DNA of 19,822 nucleotides from assembly GCA_900544815.1 (NCBI GenBank), contig UQWT01000040.1, positions 1 to 19,822 on the forward strand, read 5' to 3'. The stretch's first letter is position 1, and each line of letters opens with the position of its first letter. The position numbers and the translations under genes are program-made. The stretch is from an uncultured Bacteroidales bacterium (GTDB taxonomy: Bacteria > Bacteroidota > Bacteroidia > Bacteroidales > UBA932). Shown here one piece after another: positions 1 through 5,312 of the stretch. The notes under the pieces were generated by a model. That model worked only from the letters and a program-made list of their open reading frames with translations. It had not been told where the DNA came from and ran no database searches.

Positions 1-24
1 GCAAACTGCCCCCTCGTTTTTCAT
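1..24 (-). CDS. Possible 5' end of a leftward gene (partial)
   Basis: An ATG at 24-22 on the minus strand opens a frame reading MKNEGAVC before the window ends. It lies 12 nt after the stop of a possible 11-codon leader ORF (72-37), and both begin with the same nine bases, ATGAAAAAC. Too little is visible to name the product or to be sure it is a gene. Confidence 0.3.
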
Positions 25-36
25 TTCAGAGCCGTC

Positions 37-72
37 TCAACTCACTGTCAAAAGTAACGAGGTGTTTTTCAT
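37..72 (-). other. Possible leader peptide ORF (11 codons)
   Basis: An ATG at 72-70 starts MKNTSLLLTVS and stops at 37-39, 12 nt before the next ATG. An AAAGGAG-like ribosome site lies 12 nt upstream, inside one arm of a 12-bp inverted repeat. The layout resembles a translational attenuation leader, as known for tetQ in CTnDOT, but this one is inference only. Confidence 0.3.
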
Positions 73-84
73 TGGGGTTTCTTT

Positions 85-126
85 GCTCCTTTCTTTGTCC
101 GCCTGATGCTCACGAAAGAAAGGAGC
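85..126 (-). promoter_or_regulatory. 12-bp inverted repeat covering an SD-like site
   Basis: GCTCCTTTCTTT (85-96) and AAAGAAAGGAGC (115-126) are perfect inverted repeats with an 18-nt loop. Read leftward, the distal arm contains AAAGGAG, 12 nt ahead of the ATG at 72. The structure could hide the ribosome site of the small ORF at 72-37. Its proximal arm abuts the terminator hairpin at 125-148. Confidence 0.45.
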
Positions 127-148
127 GGTCGGCAGATTTGCCGACCGC
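125..148 (-). terminator. Strong hairpin terminator after the ICE gene run
   Basis: GCGGTCGGCA and TGCCGACCGC form a perfect 10-bp stem with a 4-nt loop. It begins 1 nt beyond the stop codon of the gene at 150-380. Read leftward it is followed by a T-rich tract (TCCTTTCTTTC), so it should end the leftward operon at least partly. Confidence 0.65.
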
Positions 149-149
149 T

Positions 150-380
150 TTACTCTGTCTGTTCTTCTTGAACCGTTATCCGTCCCGTCCTTATTTCGGG
201 GTGAGTGGAGAAAGCCCAATTCACCTTCTCATCGGGCAGGGTGCTGTGAATGTTTCCACCCATTACCAATCCGCTATTCTGAATGACCTTTTGCCGTGCG
301 TCCTCCCTGCTTTCGGCAACTACCTCAAACACTCCCTCGAAAATGTACTGCGTCCGTATTCTGTAAACTCTCTTCTTCAT
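150..380 (-). CDS. Small ICE-encoded protein, function unknown (76 aa)
   Basis: This is the last gene of the leftward run. The 76-aa product starts MKKRVYRIRTQYIFEG and has mixed charge, with no signal peptide or membrane segment. The sequence (VFEVVAESREDARQKV) suggests a small alpha/beta fold in which a strand is followed by a helix rich in Glu, Arg and Lys. It starts 4 bp after the stop of the 84-aa gene at 385-639, so the two are probably co-transcribed. A terminator hairpin follows its stop almost directly. Small proteins of this kind are common in the accessory part of Bacteroides conjugative elements, but I do not recognise a named domain. An overlapping longer reading frame at 37-219 was judged a shadow. 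Confidence 0.7.
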   Translation of the reverse strand: MKKRVYRIRTQYIFEGVFEVVAESREDARQKVIQNSGLVMGGNIHSTLPDEKVNWAFSTHPEIRTGRITVQEEQTE

Positions 381-384
381 ATTC

Positions 385-639
385 TCAAAACTCAGCCTTT
401 AATAATCTGTGTTCCTTCGGCTCTCCATTGGATAACCTGCGGTGGGTAAGCCAAAAATGATGTGTGCCGTAACCATAGGCAAAGAACTTGTCAAGTTCCA
501 TTTCTTCGGCTATCTGCTTGACGGCTGCCCTCAGTTCCTCTTCATTGGCGGATAAGGTAATGGCATTGATTACCCTTACAAGGATATGAGGTATCTCGTC
601 CGCCCAATTACATACGATGCTTTCTATTTCTGCTTTCAT
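385..639 (-). CDS. Small ICE-encoded protein, function unknown (84 aa)
   Basis: The 84-aa soluble product starts MKAEIESIVCNWADEIPH. It looks largely helical, with an acidic middle (ANEEELRAAVKQIAEEMELD) and an aromatic C-terminal half (FFAYGYGTHHFWLTHRR). It sits between the PcfJ-like gene (27 bp upstream) and the 76-aa gene (4 bp downstream), all leftward, so it is likely part of one transcript. It resembles conserved hypothetical proteins of Bacteroides conjugative transposons, but I cannot assign a family name. The protein-like composition and fit to the operon support it as real. No catalytic motif is evident. Confidence 0.7.
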   Translation of the reverse strand: MKAEIESIVCNWADEIPHILVRVINAITLSANEEELRAAVKQIAEEMELDKFFAYGYGTHHFWLTHRRLSNGEPKEHRLLKAEF

Positions 640-665
640 ATCTGTGATATTTTGGTGATTGTTGC

Positions 666-1946
666 TTATGCTGTCGCTCTCATTCTCATTCTCTGTCTTA
701 TCAATTTGCGGTTGGCATTAACAAGGCTCACGATTTGGTCGTGATATTCCGTATTCTTATTGCACACGCCACGACTTTGCACCACTTTAAGCGTGTCCAG
801 ATTGACTTCAATCGTTTCTATCCGTCTGCCCTCAATGGTTGCCGAAAGTATCAGCGAGTTTTCTTTGAGGTAGTACTCGTTGGAGAATACGCAATGGTGC
901 ATTGCCGTTCCCTCCTCCAAATGCTCCTGCACACTCTCCAATACGTGGACTTGGATTGTACCGTCCGTGAAACGGATACCGAAGAACTTGGATTTAAGTT
1001 CTTGGAAACGTTCCTCGTCCTCCATTGCTTTTTTGCGTTTCTTCTCAATTTCCTCCTTTTCTCTCTGTTTACGAAGTTCGCTCTGTCTGCGGTCGTGTTC
1101 CCGATATAGGTCGGAGGGGCAAACATACTTCGGGCTGTGTATGTCCTTGCCCAATCTGCGGAGCATATCCACATAGTCGCACCATATAGAAATGTCCTCT
1201 ATGTCATAGCCGTTGCGAGTGGTTACCTTATAGGACTGCCAACAAGTGTCAAATGTCCTTGAATTGTTGAGGAAGTATTTCAAATGCTCGGTTCTGCCTG
1301 CTTTCAGCAAGGTTTCCGCCCTGCTGTCGGACAATATAGAGGGAATAAGGATTGTCGGGGCTATGCCGTGAAAATCATCCTTAAATCCATTCCTGCGGAG
1401 TGTATCCGTAACCTTGAACTTTGGATATATCGGAGAATAGGCTGCATATCGGTAGGCTTCGTTATCATTGCGTATTGCCATTGGCGAACAGAAAGAAAAG
1501 GTGTCAATGTACCTGCCTAATGTTCGTTGAACGGCTATCACTGATTGCCGTCCTTGTGCGTTCCACCAATATTGACCGATTTCTATAACATAGGGCATTG
1601 CCTTGCAACCTTTCTCCATTTCCACAGAAAGAAGAAACATTCTCAATACTTGGTACTCTCCGCAAGCAGTAAGTATCGTAAAGTATTGCTTCTGCCTAAT
1701 CTTGCGTTCAAAGGTTTCCTTGACCTGCAACCTTGCCCCGCAATGGGGGCAGGTGCAAGTGTCCGTAGGCTTCTCCATTGCCCAACTATGCCCACAATCC
1801 ATACACGTTGTGCGACCTTTTGGCAGTCGGTAGGCGAAGTGGTCTATACACTCACGGAATGCCCATTTGCTCTGTGTCTTGGTTATCGGGCGAAGAAGCT
1901 TGCTCTCGGCAAGGACTGCCTTCTCAAACTTATTTCTTGGTTTCAT
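666..1946 (-). CDS. PcfJ-like conjugative element protein (426 aa)
   Basis: This 426-aa protein has a putative zinc ribbon near the N-terminus (Cys48 and Cys51, then Cys66 and Cys69, with an extra Cys64). A charged, probably helical coiled stretch lies at about residues 288-320 (RRQSELRKQREKEEIEKKRK). The C-terminal region from about 320 to 415 matches the PcfJ family pattern, including MHHC at about 350 and a following Y-x4-S-L-I-L-S stretch. PcfJ was named on the enterococcal plasmid pCF10; its biochemical role is not established, and a nucleic-acid function is only suggested by the zinc ribbon. A PcfK-like gene lies two genes upstream, matching the usual PcfJ/PcfK association on mobile elements. 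The start gives a full-length protein with no better upstream option. Confidence 0.85.
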   Translation of the reverse strand: MKPRNKFEKAVLAESKLLRPITKTQSKWAFRECIDHFAYRLPKGRTTCMDCGHSWAMEKPTDTCTCPHCGARLQVKETFERKIRQKQYFTILTACGEYQVLRMFLLSVEMEKGCKAMPYVIEIGQYWWNAQGRQSVIAVQRTLGRYIDTFSFCSPMAIRNDNEAYRYAAYSPIYPKFKVTDTLRRNGFKDDFHGIAPTILIPSILSDSRAETLLKAGRTEHLKYFLNNSRTFDTCWQSYKVTTRNGYDIEDISIWCDYVDMLRRLGKDIHSPKYVCPSDLYREHDRRQSELRKQREKEEIEKKRKKAMEDEERFQELKSKFFGIRFTDGTIQVHVLESVQEHLEEGTAMHHCVFSNEYYLKENSLILSATIEGRRIETIEVNLDTLKVVQSRGVCNKNTEYHDQIVSLVNANRKLIRQRMRMRATA

Positions 1947-1963
1947 AATCTGTCCTCCTTATT

Positions 1964-2494
1964 TTATTCGTTGCGAAATACGTAGCCGTCCTTATACCAA
2001 AAGTCCGTACAGAAAAGGTCATCGGCATATTTCCCAAAATCAAAGTATATCAACGCAAAATCGGGCAAGTCATTCTCCATTTTTGCAAGTTCTTCCGCAA
2101 AATCCTCCCTGCTTGCATAACTTCCGATATAGTCCGATTGGAAAGACTTCACAAGGCTGTAAGCGTCTTGGGTGAGTTGGGCGTTGTTGCCGTCCGCCCA
2201 TACCCAAAAGGCTTCTTTTTCCGTGTTGTTCAATCTGTCCAATTCGTCCCGAAGTTCAAAGAAGTTTTCTTCCAAATGTCCTTCGTCTATCAGACAATCG
2301 GGGATTTCCTCCCACGCTTGGAACATATATTCGGGTTCTTCTTCGTCCTCGTGTATCTCGGAACAACGCTCCATAAAGCCGTCCAAATCGTAGAAGTCCG
2401 AAAGTTCCACCCATTCGCCCTGCAATGAGCCGTTGTTGTACTTGGCATAAGTGCCTACATAGATGCGTGCTTCGCTTAAATCCATTGTTTCCAT
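1964..2494 (-). CDS. ardA: Antirestriction protein ArdA (176 aa)
   Basis: The product is 176 aa and strongly acidic, as expected for ArdA, a DNA mimic that blocks type I restriction-modification enzymes when an element enters a new cell. The N-terminal ARIYVGTYAKYNNGSLQGEW pattern and the clustered Asp/Glu residues (EIHEDEEEPEY) fit the family. So does the C-terminal FDFGKYADDLFCTDFWY segment, which corresponds to the conserved F-D-x3-YA-x-DL region. Family members are about 165-180 aa, so it looks intact. The ATG at 2,494 has an AAAGGA ribosome site just upstream; an alternative ATG lies 12 bp downstream. It sits between the pcfK-like and pcfJ-like genes in one leftward operon and would help the element survive transfer. 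Confidence 0.9.
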   Translation of the reverse strand: METMDLSEARIYVGTYAKYNNGSLQGEWVELSDFYDLDGFMERCSEIHEDEEEPEYMFQAWEEIPDCLIDEGHLEENFFELRDELDRLNNTEKEAFWVWADGNNAQLTQDAYSLVKSFQSDYIGSYASREDFAEELAKMENDLPDFALIYFDFGKYADDLFCTDFWYKDGYVFRNE

Positions 2495-2516
2495 TTTCCT
2501 TTCGTTGTTTAAGGAG

Positions 2517-2933
2517 TTAAAACTCGAATAGTGAAGGTTGGGCTATCTGCTGTTCCTCCTGCTTTTCCGCTTTGGGTTTCTTGGCGGTAAGTTTGCGGTA
2601 TTCCTCCGCTTGGTATCGCTCGATAGCCTTTTTCCGTGCTTCCGCCTTTTCCTCCTCTGTGAGTTCGATAGTATGGTTTACCACGACTTGGCAGTTGATG
2701 GACTTGCCCACTTCGATGTTATCTTCATCGTAATAGTGGACAGCGAGGGAATATACCTCATCATCGGACAGACCTGCACACTCCATTCTTTGGACTTCCG
2801 TCAAGATGTAGGTAATGCACTCGTCTATGTTCTTACTCTCCTTGCGGAAATTCTCCGCAAAGAGTTCATCGTATGATGCTCTCGTTTCCAAATAGTTTTG
2901 GATAACGTCCTTGAAATGTTCTGTACCTTTCAT
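2517..2933 (-). CDS. PcfK-like conjugative element protein (138 aa)
   Basis: This 138-aa acidic and largely helical protein begins MKGTEHFKDVIQNYLETRA and ends PSLFEF. The N-terminal half, with CITYILTEVQRMECAGLSDDEVYSLAVHYYDED, matches the PcfK-like family found on Bacteroides conjugative transposons and Gram-positive plasmids. The second half is a charged helix (ELTEEEKAEARKKAIERYQA) followed by a Lys/Glu/Gln-rich tail. Family function is unknown; it usually accompanies PcfJ, as here. It lies 22 bp upstream of ardA. An antisense frame at 2,538-2,876 is a shadow. Confidence in the family is good but rests on pattern recognition alone. Confidence 0.8.
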   Translation of the reverse strand: MKGTEHFKDVIQNYLETRASYDELFAENFRKESKNIDECITYILTEVQRMECAGLSDDEVYSLAVHYYDEDNIEVGKSINCQVVVNHTIELTEEEKAEARKKAIERYQAEEYRKLTAKKPKAEKQEEQQIAQPSLFEF

Positions 2934-2945
2934 TGTCTTATGTAT

Positions 2946-3164
2946 TTAGATTGTTGCTAAAATGATTTCTTGGATATGTATGGGGTTGACCTCTGAAAAG
3001 AGATAGATGATAAACTCCTTTCTGTCTTGCCGATTGAGTTCCTTGTACAGTTCCCCAAAGGCTGATATGTTTCCGTTTAGGTAAACCGATACCATATACT
3101 CGAAGATGTTGTCCACTTCGTAGTATCTGCATTGCTGTGCGATTGTCTTGCTTCTTCTTTTCAT
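2946..3164 (-). CDS. Small ICE-encoded protein, function unknown (72 aa)
   Basis: The 72-aa product starts MKRRSKTIAQQCRYYEVDN and has alternating helical segments (EYMVSVYLNGNISAFGELY, QDRKEFIIYLF) with a hydrophobic end. It lies 12 bp upstream of the pcfK-like gene and 12 bp downstream of a small membrane protein, all leftward. A longer frame on the same strand (2,938-3,477) overlaps it. That frame has an Arg/His/Leu-rich shadow-like composition, whereas this one reads like a folded protein, so I chose this frame. I cannot name a family. Confidence 0.65.
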   Translation of the reverse strand: MKRRSKTIAQQCRYYEVDNIFEYMVSVYLNGNISAFGELYKELNRQDRKEFIIYLFSEVNPIHIQEIILATI

Positions 3165-3176
3165 ATATCTGTCTGT

Positions 3177-3386
3177 TTAAGAAATGAGTAACCAAAGCGT
3201 TGCCCCGATGATGAGGGCATAAGTCAGAATGTATACTGCGATAGCCAAAACGATGGTGAGGAGCAACCGAAAGAGGAATTTTCCTGCACATATCCCTGCC
3301 AGCCAAAGCCAAACGCTTCCGCCCCAAAGGAGAGAGCCTGCGAGTGCAAGTGCCACCCAAATTGATATTCTGTATCTCAGTTTCAT
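3177..3386 (-). CDS. Small integral membrane protein of the ICE (69 aa)
   Basis: Almost the whole 69-aa product is hydrophobic. After MKLRYRIS come about two membrane segments (roughly residues 8-35 and 40-68) split by a short GKFLFR linker, giving a probable helical hairpin in the inner membrane. It is the first gene of the leftward run, with about 170 bp of non-coding sequence upstream. Role unknown; small membrane proteins are common in conjugative elements. The overlapping 179-aa frame on the same strand was rejected as a shadow. Confidence 0.6.
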   Translation of the reverse strand: MKLRYRISIWVALALAGSLLWGGSVWLWLAGICAGKFLFRLLLTIVLAIAVYILTYALIIGATLWLLIS

Positions 3387-3801
3387 CTTGTCTGATTTTT
3401 TTGATTTTATGCGGATTCCAGAGGTGAGGGAGTTGAGTTTCCATTTTCTTTTTCCCTGCTTCTCGCATATCCGACATTTTTTTTATGCGTCTTTCCGTCG
3501 GGTCGGTCGTTTTCGTTTCAGTGGCGTAAAAAGGTAGGGCTTAGGACAAACAAGGTTTTATGGCGAGAATACTACCTGCAATGAAATGGAAGTGTGGAGA
3601 TTGTCGTCTAAACGGCTTGCCGCACCGACCTTTTTTGTCCGTGGAAGCCCGGAACTACCTTTGCCGCTGACAACGAACAAGCGATCCCGACATGATACAC
3701 AGGCATAAGTGGAGGATGTGCAGGGAGAGAAGTAGGGCGAAAACAAAAAAACGCAGTCTTCGGAGACAGCATTTAGCATAGGAACAGAATACATTGAAAA
3801 C

Positions 3802-3827
3802 AAAAAAAAGCCACCCAAACGGGCGGC
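3802..3827 (-). terminator. Leftward intrinsic terminator at the ICE edge
   Basis: On the minus strand GCCGCCC-GTTT-GGGTGGC forms a 7-bp stem (one G-T pair) followed directly by eight T. No leftward gene lies between it and 4,096, so it may block transcription entering the element from the chromosome. Confidence 0.65.
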
Positions 3828-3873
3828 TCTACGAAAATAATTTGGAGAAAATTCTTTTTTTTCACGATATACT

Positions 3874-3884
3874 CTTATCTTTGC
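3874..3884. other. Candidate ICE attachment core (TTATCTTTGC)
   Basis: The sequence CTTATCTTTGC differs by one base from the GTAnnTTTGC core used by IntDOT-type integrases. It lies where ICE-like sequence gives way to AT-rich sequence. It also matches the TAnnTTTG -7 promoter box, so the two readings compete; the other element end is not in view. Confidence 0.35.
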
Positions 3885-3889
3885 AACAG

Positions 3890-4017
3890 GTTATTCGAGT
3901 TATGCAAAGCGTTGTATATCATTGCAGAAGATAGGTCGCTAAATCATTACCTACTGCATTTCATAACTCATTAGGCTATTGAATGCCAATCAATTGAACC
4001 TAAATGATAGTTTTTTT
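3890..4017 (+). ncRNA. Candidate small structured RNA with terminator
   Basis: A TATCTTTG -7 box (3,876-3,883) would start transcription near 3,890, although no clear TTTG -33 is at the right distance. The interval holds nested stems: GAGTTATG (3,897-3,904) pairs with CATAACTC (3,962-3,969). Inside, TGCAG (3,923-3,927) and TAGGT (3,932-3,936) pair with the contiguous ACCTACTGCA (3,949-3,958). A final hairpin, ATTAGG/CCTAAAT with inner ATTGA/TCAAT (3,970-4,005), is followed by T7 at 4,011-4,017, as in an intrinsic terminator. No ORF explains the interval. The stems could instead be recombinase-binding repeats of the ICE end. Confidence 0.35.
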
Positions 4018-4063
4018 CCCAAAAATCCAACATTTTACAACAATTCATTTTGGTAAAAAACGT

Positions 4064-4071
4064 TATCTTTG
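4064..4071 (+). promoter_or_regulatory. Bacteroidetes -7 box TATCTTTG
   Basis: TATCTTTG lies 24 bp before the ATG at 4,096, so transcription would begin close to the start codon. A TTTG at 4,049-4,052 is only 11 bp away, too close for a normal -33, so the upstream half is weak. Confidence 0.5.
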
Positions 4072-4095
4072 TCCGCAAATCATACATACAATACA

Positions 4096-4359
4096 ATGAA
4101 AGCCATTTACACGATTTTTGCATTTATACTAACAATTATGGTTGTACAAGCACAGACTATAAGCAGAGAGCAAGCAATAGCGGATATTGATTCACTAATG
4201 TACACAATATCTGAAGTCCATCCTAATATGTTCGGTAACGTTGGTATGAGCACATTGTTTAAATCTGTTGCCAAGGTAAAAGAGGAGCTGCCGGATGTAG
4301 AGGTTTCACAAGATGAGGCTCTTAATACAGCTATAAAATTAATAAAGGTAGATTTGTAG
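4096..4359 (+). pseudogene. Truncated exported S41-peptidase-like gene (N-terminal part)
   Basis: The ATG at 4,096 gives an 87-aa product with a clear signal peptide (MKAIYTIFAFILTIMVVQAQ). A helical segment follows (SREQAIADIDSLMYTISEVH, then PNMFGNV), resembling the N-terminal cap of Bacteroidetes S41/tail-specific-protease-like proteins. Those proteins run to several hundred residues with the catalytic Ser and Lys far downstream. Here the frame stops after AIKLIKVDL, about where family members reach their conserved GDGHT stretch, so no catalytic part remains. A TTG 27 bp upstream opens the same frame but would spoil the signal peptide. The residue of a larger gene lost by deletion is the simplest reading; a small secreted protein is possible. 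Confidence 0.55.
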
Positions 4360-4451
4360 ACTTGTGTATTTGAAATAAGAGATTAAAAATAAGAGATCGG
4401 CAAAATGGTTTTGAGTACATTTACATTTCAACAAATAATTTGGTTAGACAG

Positions 4452-5054
4452 ATGAAACATATTATAATAGACAGCATTAATTCACCTCTGTTCAAGGAGG
4501 TATATGATATAATAGATGGCAATTTCCCTCATACGGAAAAGAGAACTTACCATGACCATATCAATGCATTTAAAAAGTTCAAGAACTTTAACATAGAGGC
4601 TCTTGCAGATGATAACAATAAGATTACAGGAATGCTAACATGGTGGGAGTTTGATGATTGCATCTACGGCGAGCATCTTGCAATTGTAGACGGCTATAAG
4701 GGACAAGGCTACGGAAAGATTATGCAGGGAAGGATGCAGTCCATTGCAGATAGCTTTGAAAAGCCGTTTATTTTTGAGATTGAACCGCCATGCAGTTCGC
4801 CACAGGCTAAAAGACGTTTGGATTTTTACCTTCGCGGAGGATTTGTATTTAATGAGCATATAAAACATTTTCAGCCAACCTATAATGCGGGAGACACCCC
4901 TTTAGAGATGAATATCATGAGCTATCCTGTTGCAATTACCATAGAGGAGTACAACAAGTTCAAGAAGCAACAGACAGAGGTGATAGAGAGCATATTAAAG
5001 GATTCAGATTACAAAGCAGTACATAGTAACTTTAATGACAATAGGACTCTGTAA
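4452..5054 (+). CDS. GNAT-family N-acetyltransferase (200 aa)
   Basis: The ATG at 4,452 gives a 200-aa cytosolic protein. The acetyl-CoA-binding motif A of the GNAT fold is seen as LAIVDGYKGQGYGKIMQ (about residues 76-92, with the Q/R-x-x-G-x-G/A core GQGYGK at 84-89). It is followed by FYLRGGFVF, the motif B tyrosine/loop region. The first strands and helix (FKEVYDIIDGNFPHTEKRTY) also fit. The substrate cannot be read from the sequence; it could be a small molecule, an amine or a peptide N-terminus. The frame is open upstream to 4,374 with protein-like codons (NGFEYIYISTNN), perhaps a relic of a deleted gene; a TTG at 4,440 is a less likely start. It is followed by the separate promoter of the helicase gene. 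Confidence 0.8.
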   Translation: MKHIIIDSINSPLFKEVYDIIDGNFPHTEKRTYHDHINAFKKFKNFNIEALADDNNKITGMLTWWEFDDCIYGEHLAIVDGYKGQGYGKIMQGRMQSIADSFEKPFIFEIEPPCSSPQAKRRLDFYLRGGFVFNEHIKHFQPTYNAGDTPLEMNIMSYPVAITIEEYNKFKKQQTEVIESILKDSDYKAVHSNFNDNRTL

Positions 5055-5073
5055 ATATACTATATAACCTAAC

Positions 5074-5107
5074 TTTGGCTGCATTTAAATAATTCTTGTT
5101 ACCTTTG
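5074..5107 (+). promoter_or_regulatory. Promoter of the DEAD-box helicase gene
   Basis: TTTG at 5,074-5,077 and TACCTTTG at 5,100-5,107 are separated by 22 bp, close to the usual spacing of the Bacteroidetes -33/-7 promoter. Transcription would begin near 5,115, about 200 nt before the helicase ATG. Confidence 0.6.
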
Positions 5108-5114
5108 CCGGCCA

Positions 5115-5312
5115 AAGTAAACTGCGAACCTCGCGCAGAATGACAAACTTATTTGCCAATTATGCCCGGGTGCAGCGTTTATTATAGATTTACTAAAGAA
5201 TAAGATGAGAGGCAACCTCTCAGATAATTGCACATCATCTATTGCCACAGACAAAAGGCCATAATGTTTGTAATATCAAACAAAGAGGTTGTATAACATT
5301 AGAATAATACAG
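5115..5312 (+). promoter_or_regulatory. Long 5' leader of the helicase gene
   Basis: About 200 nt separate the predicted start site from the ATG at 5,313 and contain no convincing ORF. A tight hairpin TGAGAGG-CAA-CCTCTCA lies at about 5,206-5,222. Long leaders that mediate cold or autoregulatory control are known for DEAD-box genes such as csdA/deaD in E. coli; control here is inference. Confidence 0.45.

Larger units (their letters stand above)
1..3884. mobile_element. End of a CTnDOT-like integrative conjugative element (partial)
   Basis: Seven tightly packed leftward genes include PcfJ-like, PcfK-like and ArdA proteins with small unknowns. This set is typical of accessory genes of Bacteroides conjugative transposons. 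The block appears more GC-rich than the sequence right of about 3,890, where ordinary chromosomal genes begin. The element continues past base 1; no integrase, mobilisation or tra gene is in view. The right limit is inferred from a TTTGC-containing motif at 3,874-3,884 and is not proven. The family-level call is firmer than the exact boundary. Confidence 0.7.
3387..4063. other. Gene-less ICE end and chromosome junction
   Basis: About 680 bases hold no convincing gene. The frame at 3,558-3,818 (minus) is Ser/Cys/Phe-rich and ends in a terminator, so it is not believed. The left part (3,481-3,800) has more GC, like the ICE genes, and probably holds the promoter of the leftward operon, but no good -33/-7 pair was found there. 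From about 3,830 the sequence becomes AT-rich. It contains a leftward terminator, an attachment-core-like motif and a possible small RNA, listed separately. Confidence 0.6.

Noticed and set aside
735..1109. 124-aa plus-strand frame antisense to the PcfJ-like gene
   Set aside because: Hydrophobic low-information translation opposite a well-supported gene with a clear domain pattern.
1545..1985. 146-aa plus-strand frame antisense to the start of the PcfJ-like gene
   Set aside because: Antisense to the zinc-ribbon region; no independent start signal or protein-like pattern.
2938..3477. 179-aa minus-strand reading frame over two small ICE genes
   Set aside because: Its composition (many Arg, His, Pro, Leu runs) is that of a shadow frame, while the two shorter frames it covers read like a membrane protein and a folded small protein and fit the operon spacing.
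3558..3818. 86-aa minus-strand frame in the gene-less ICE edge
   Set aside because: Ser/Cys/Phe-rich, no recognisable pattern, and its start lies inside an intrinsic terminator.
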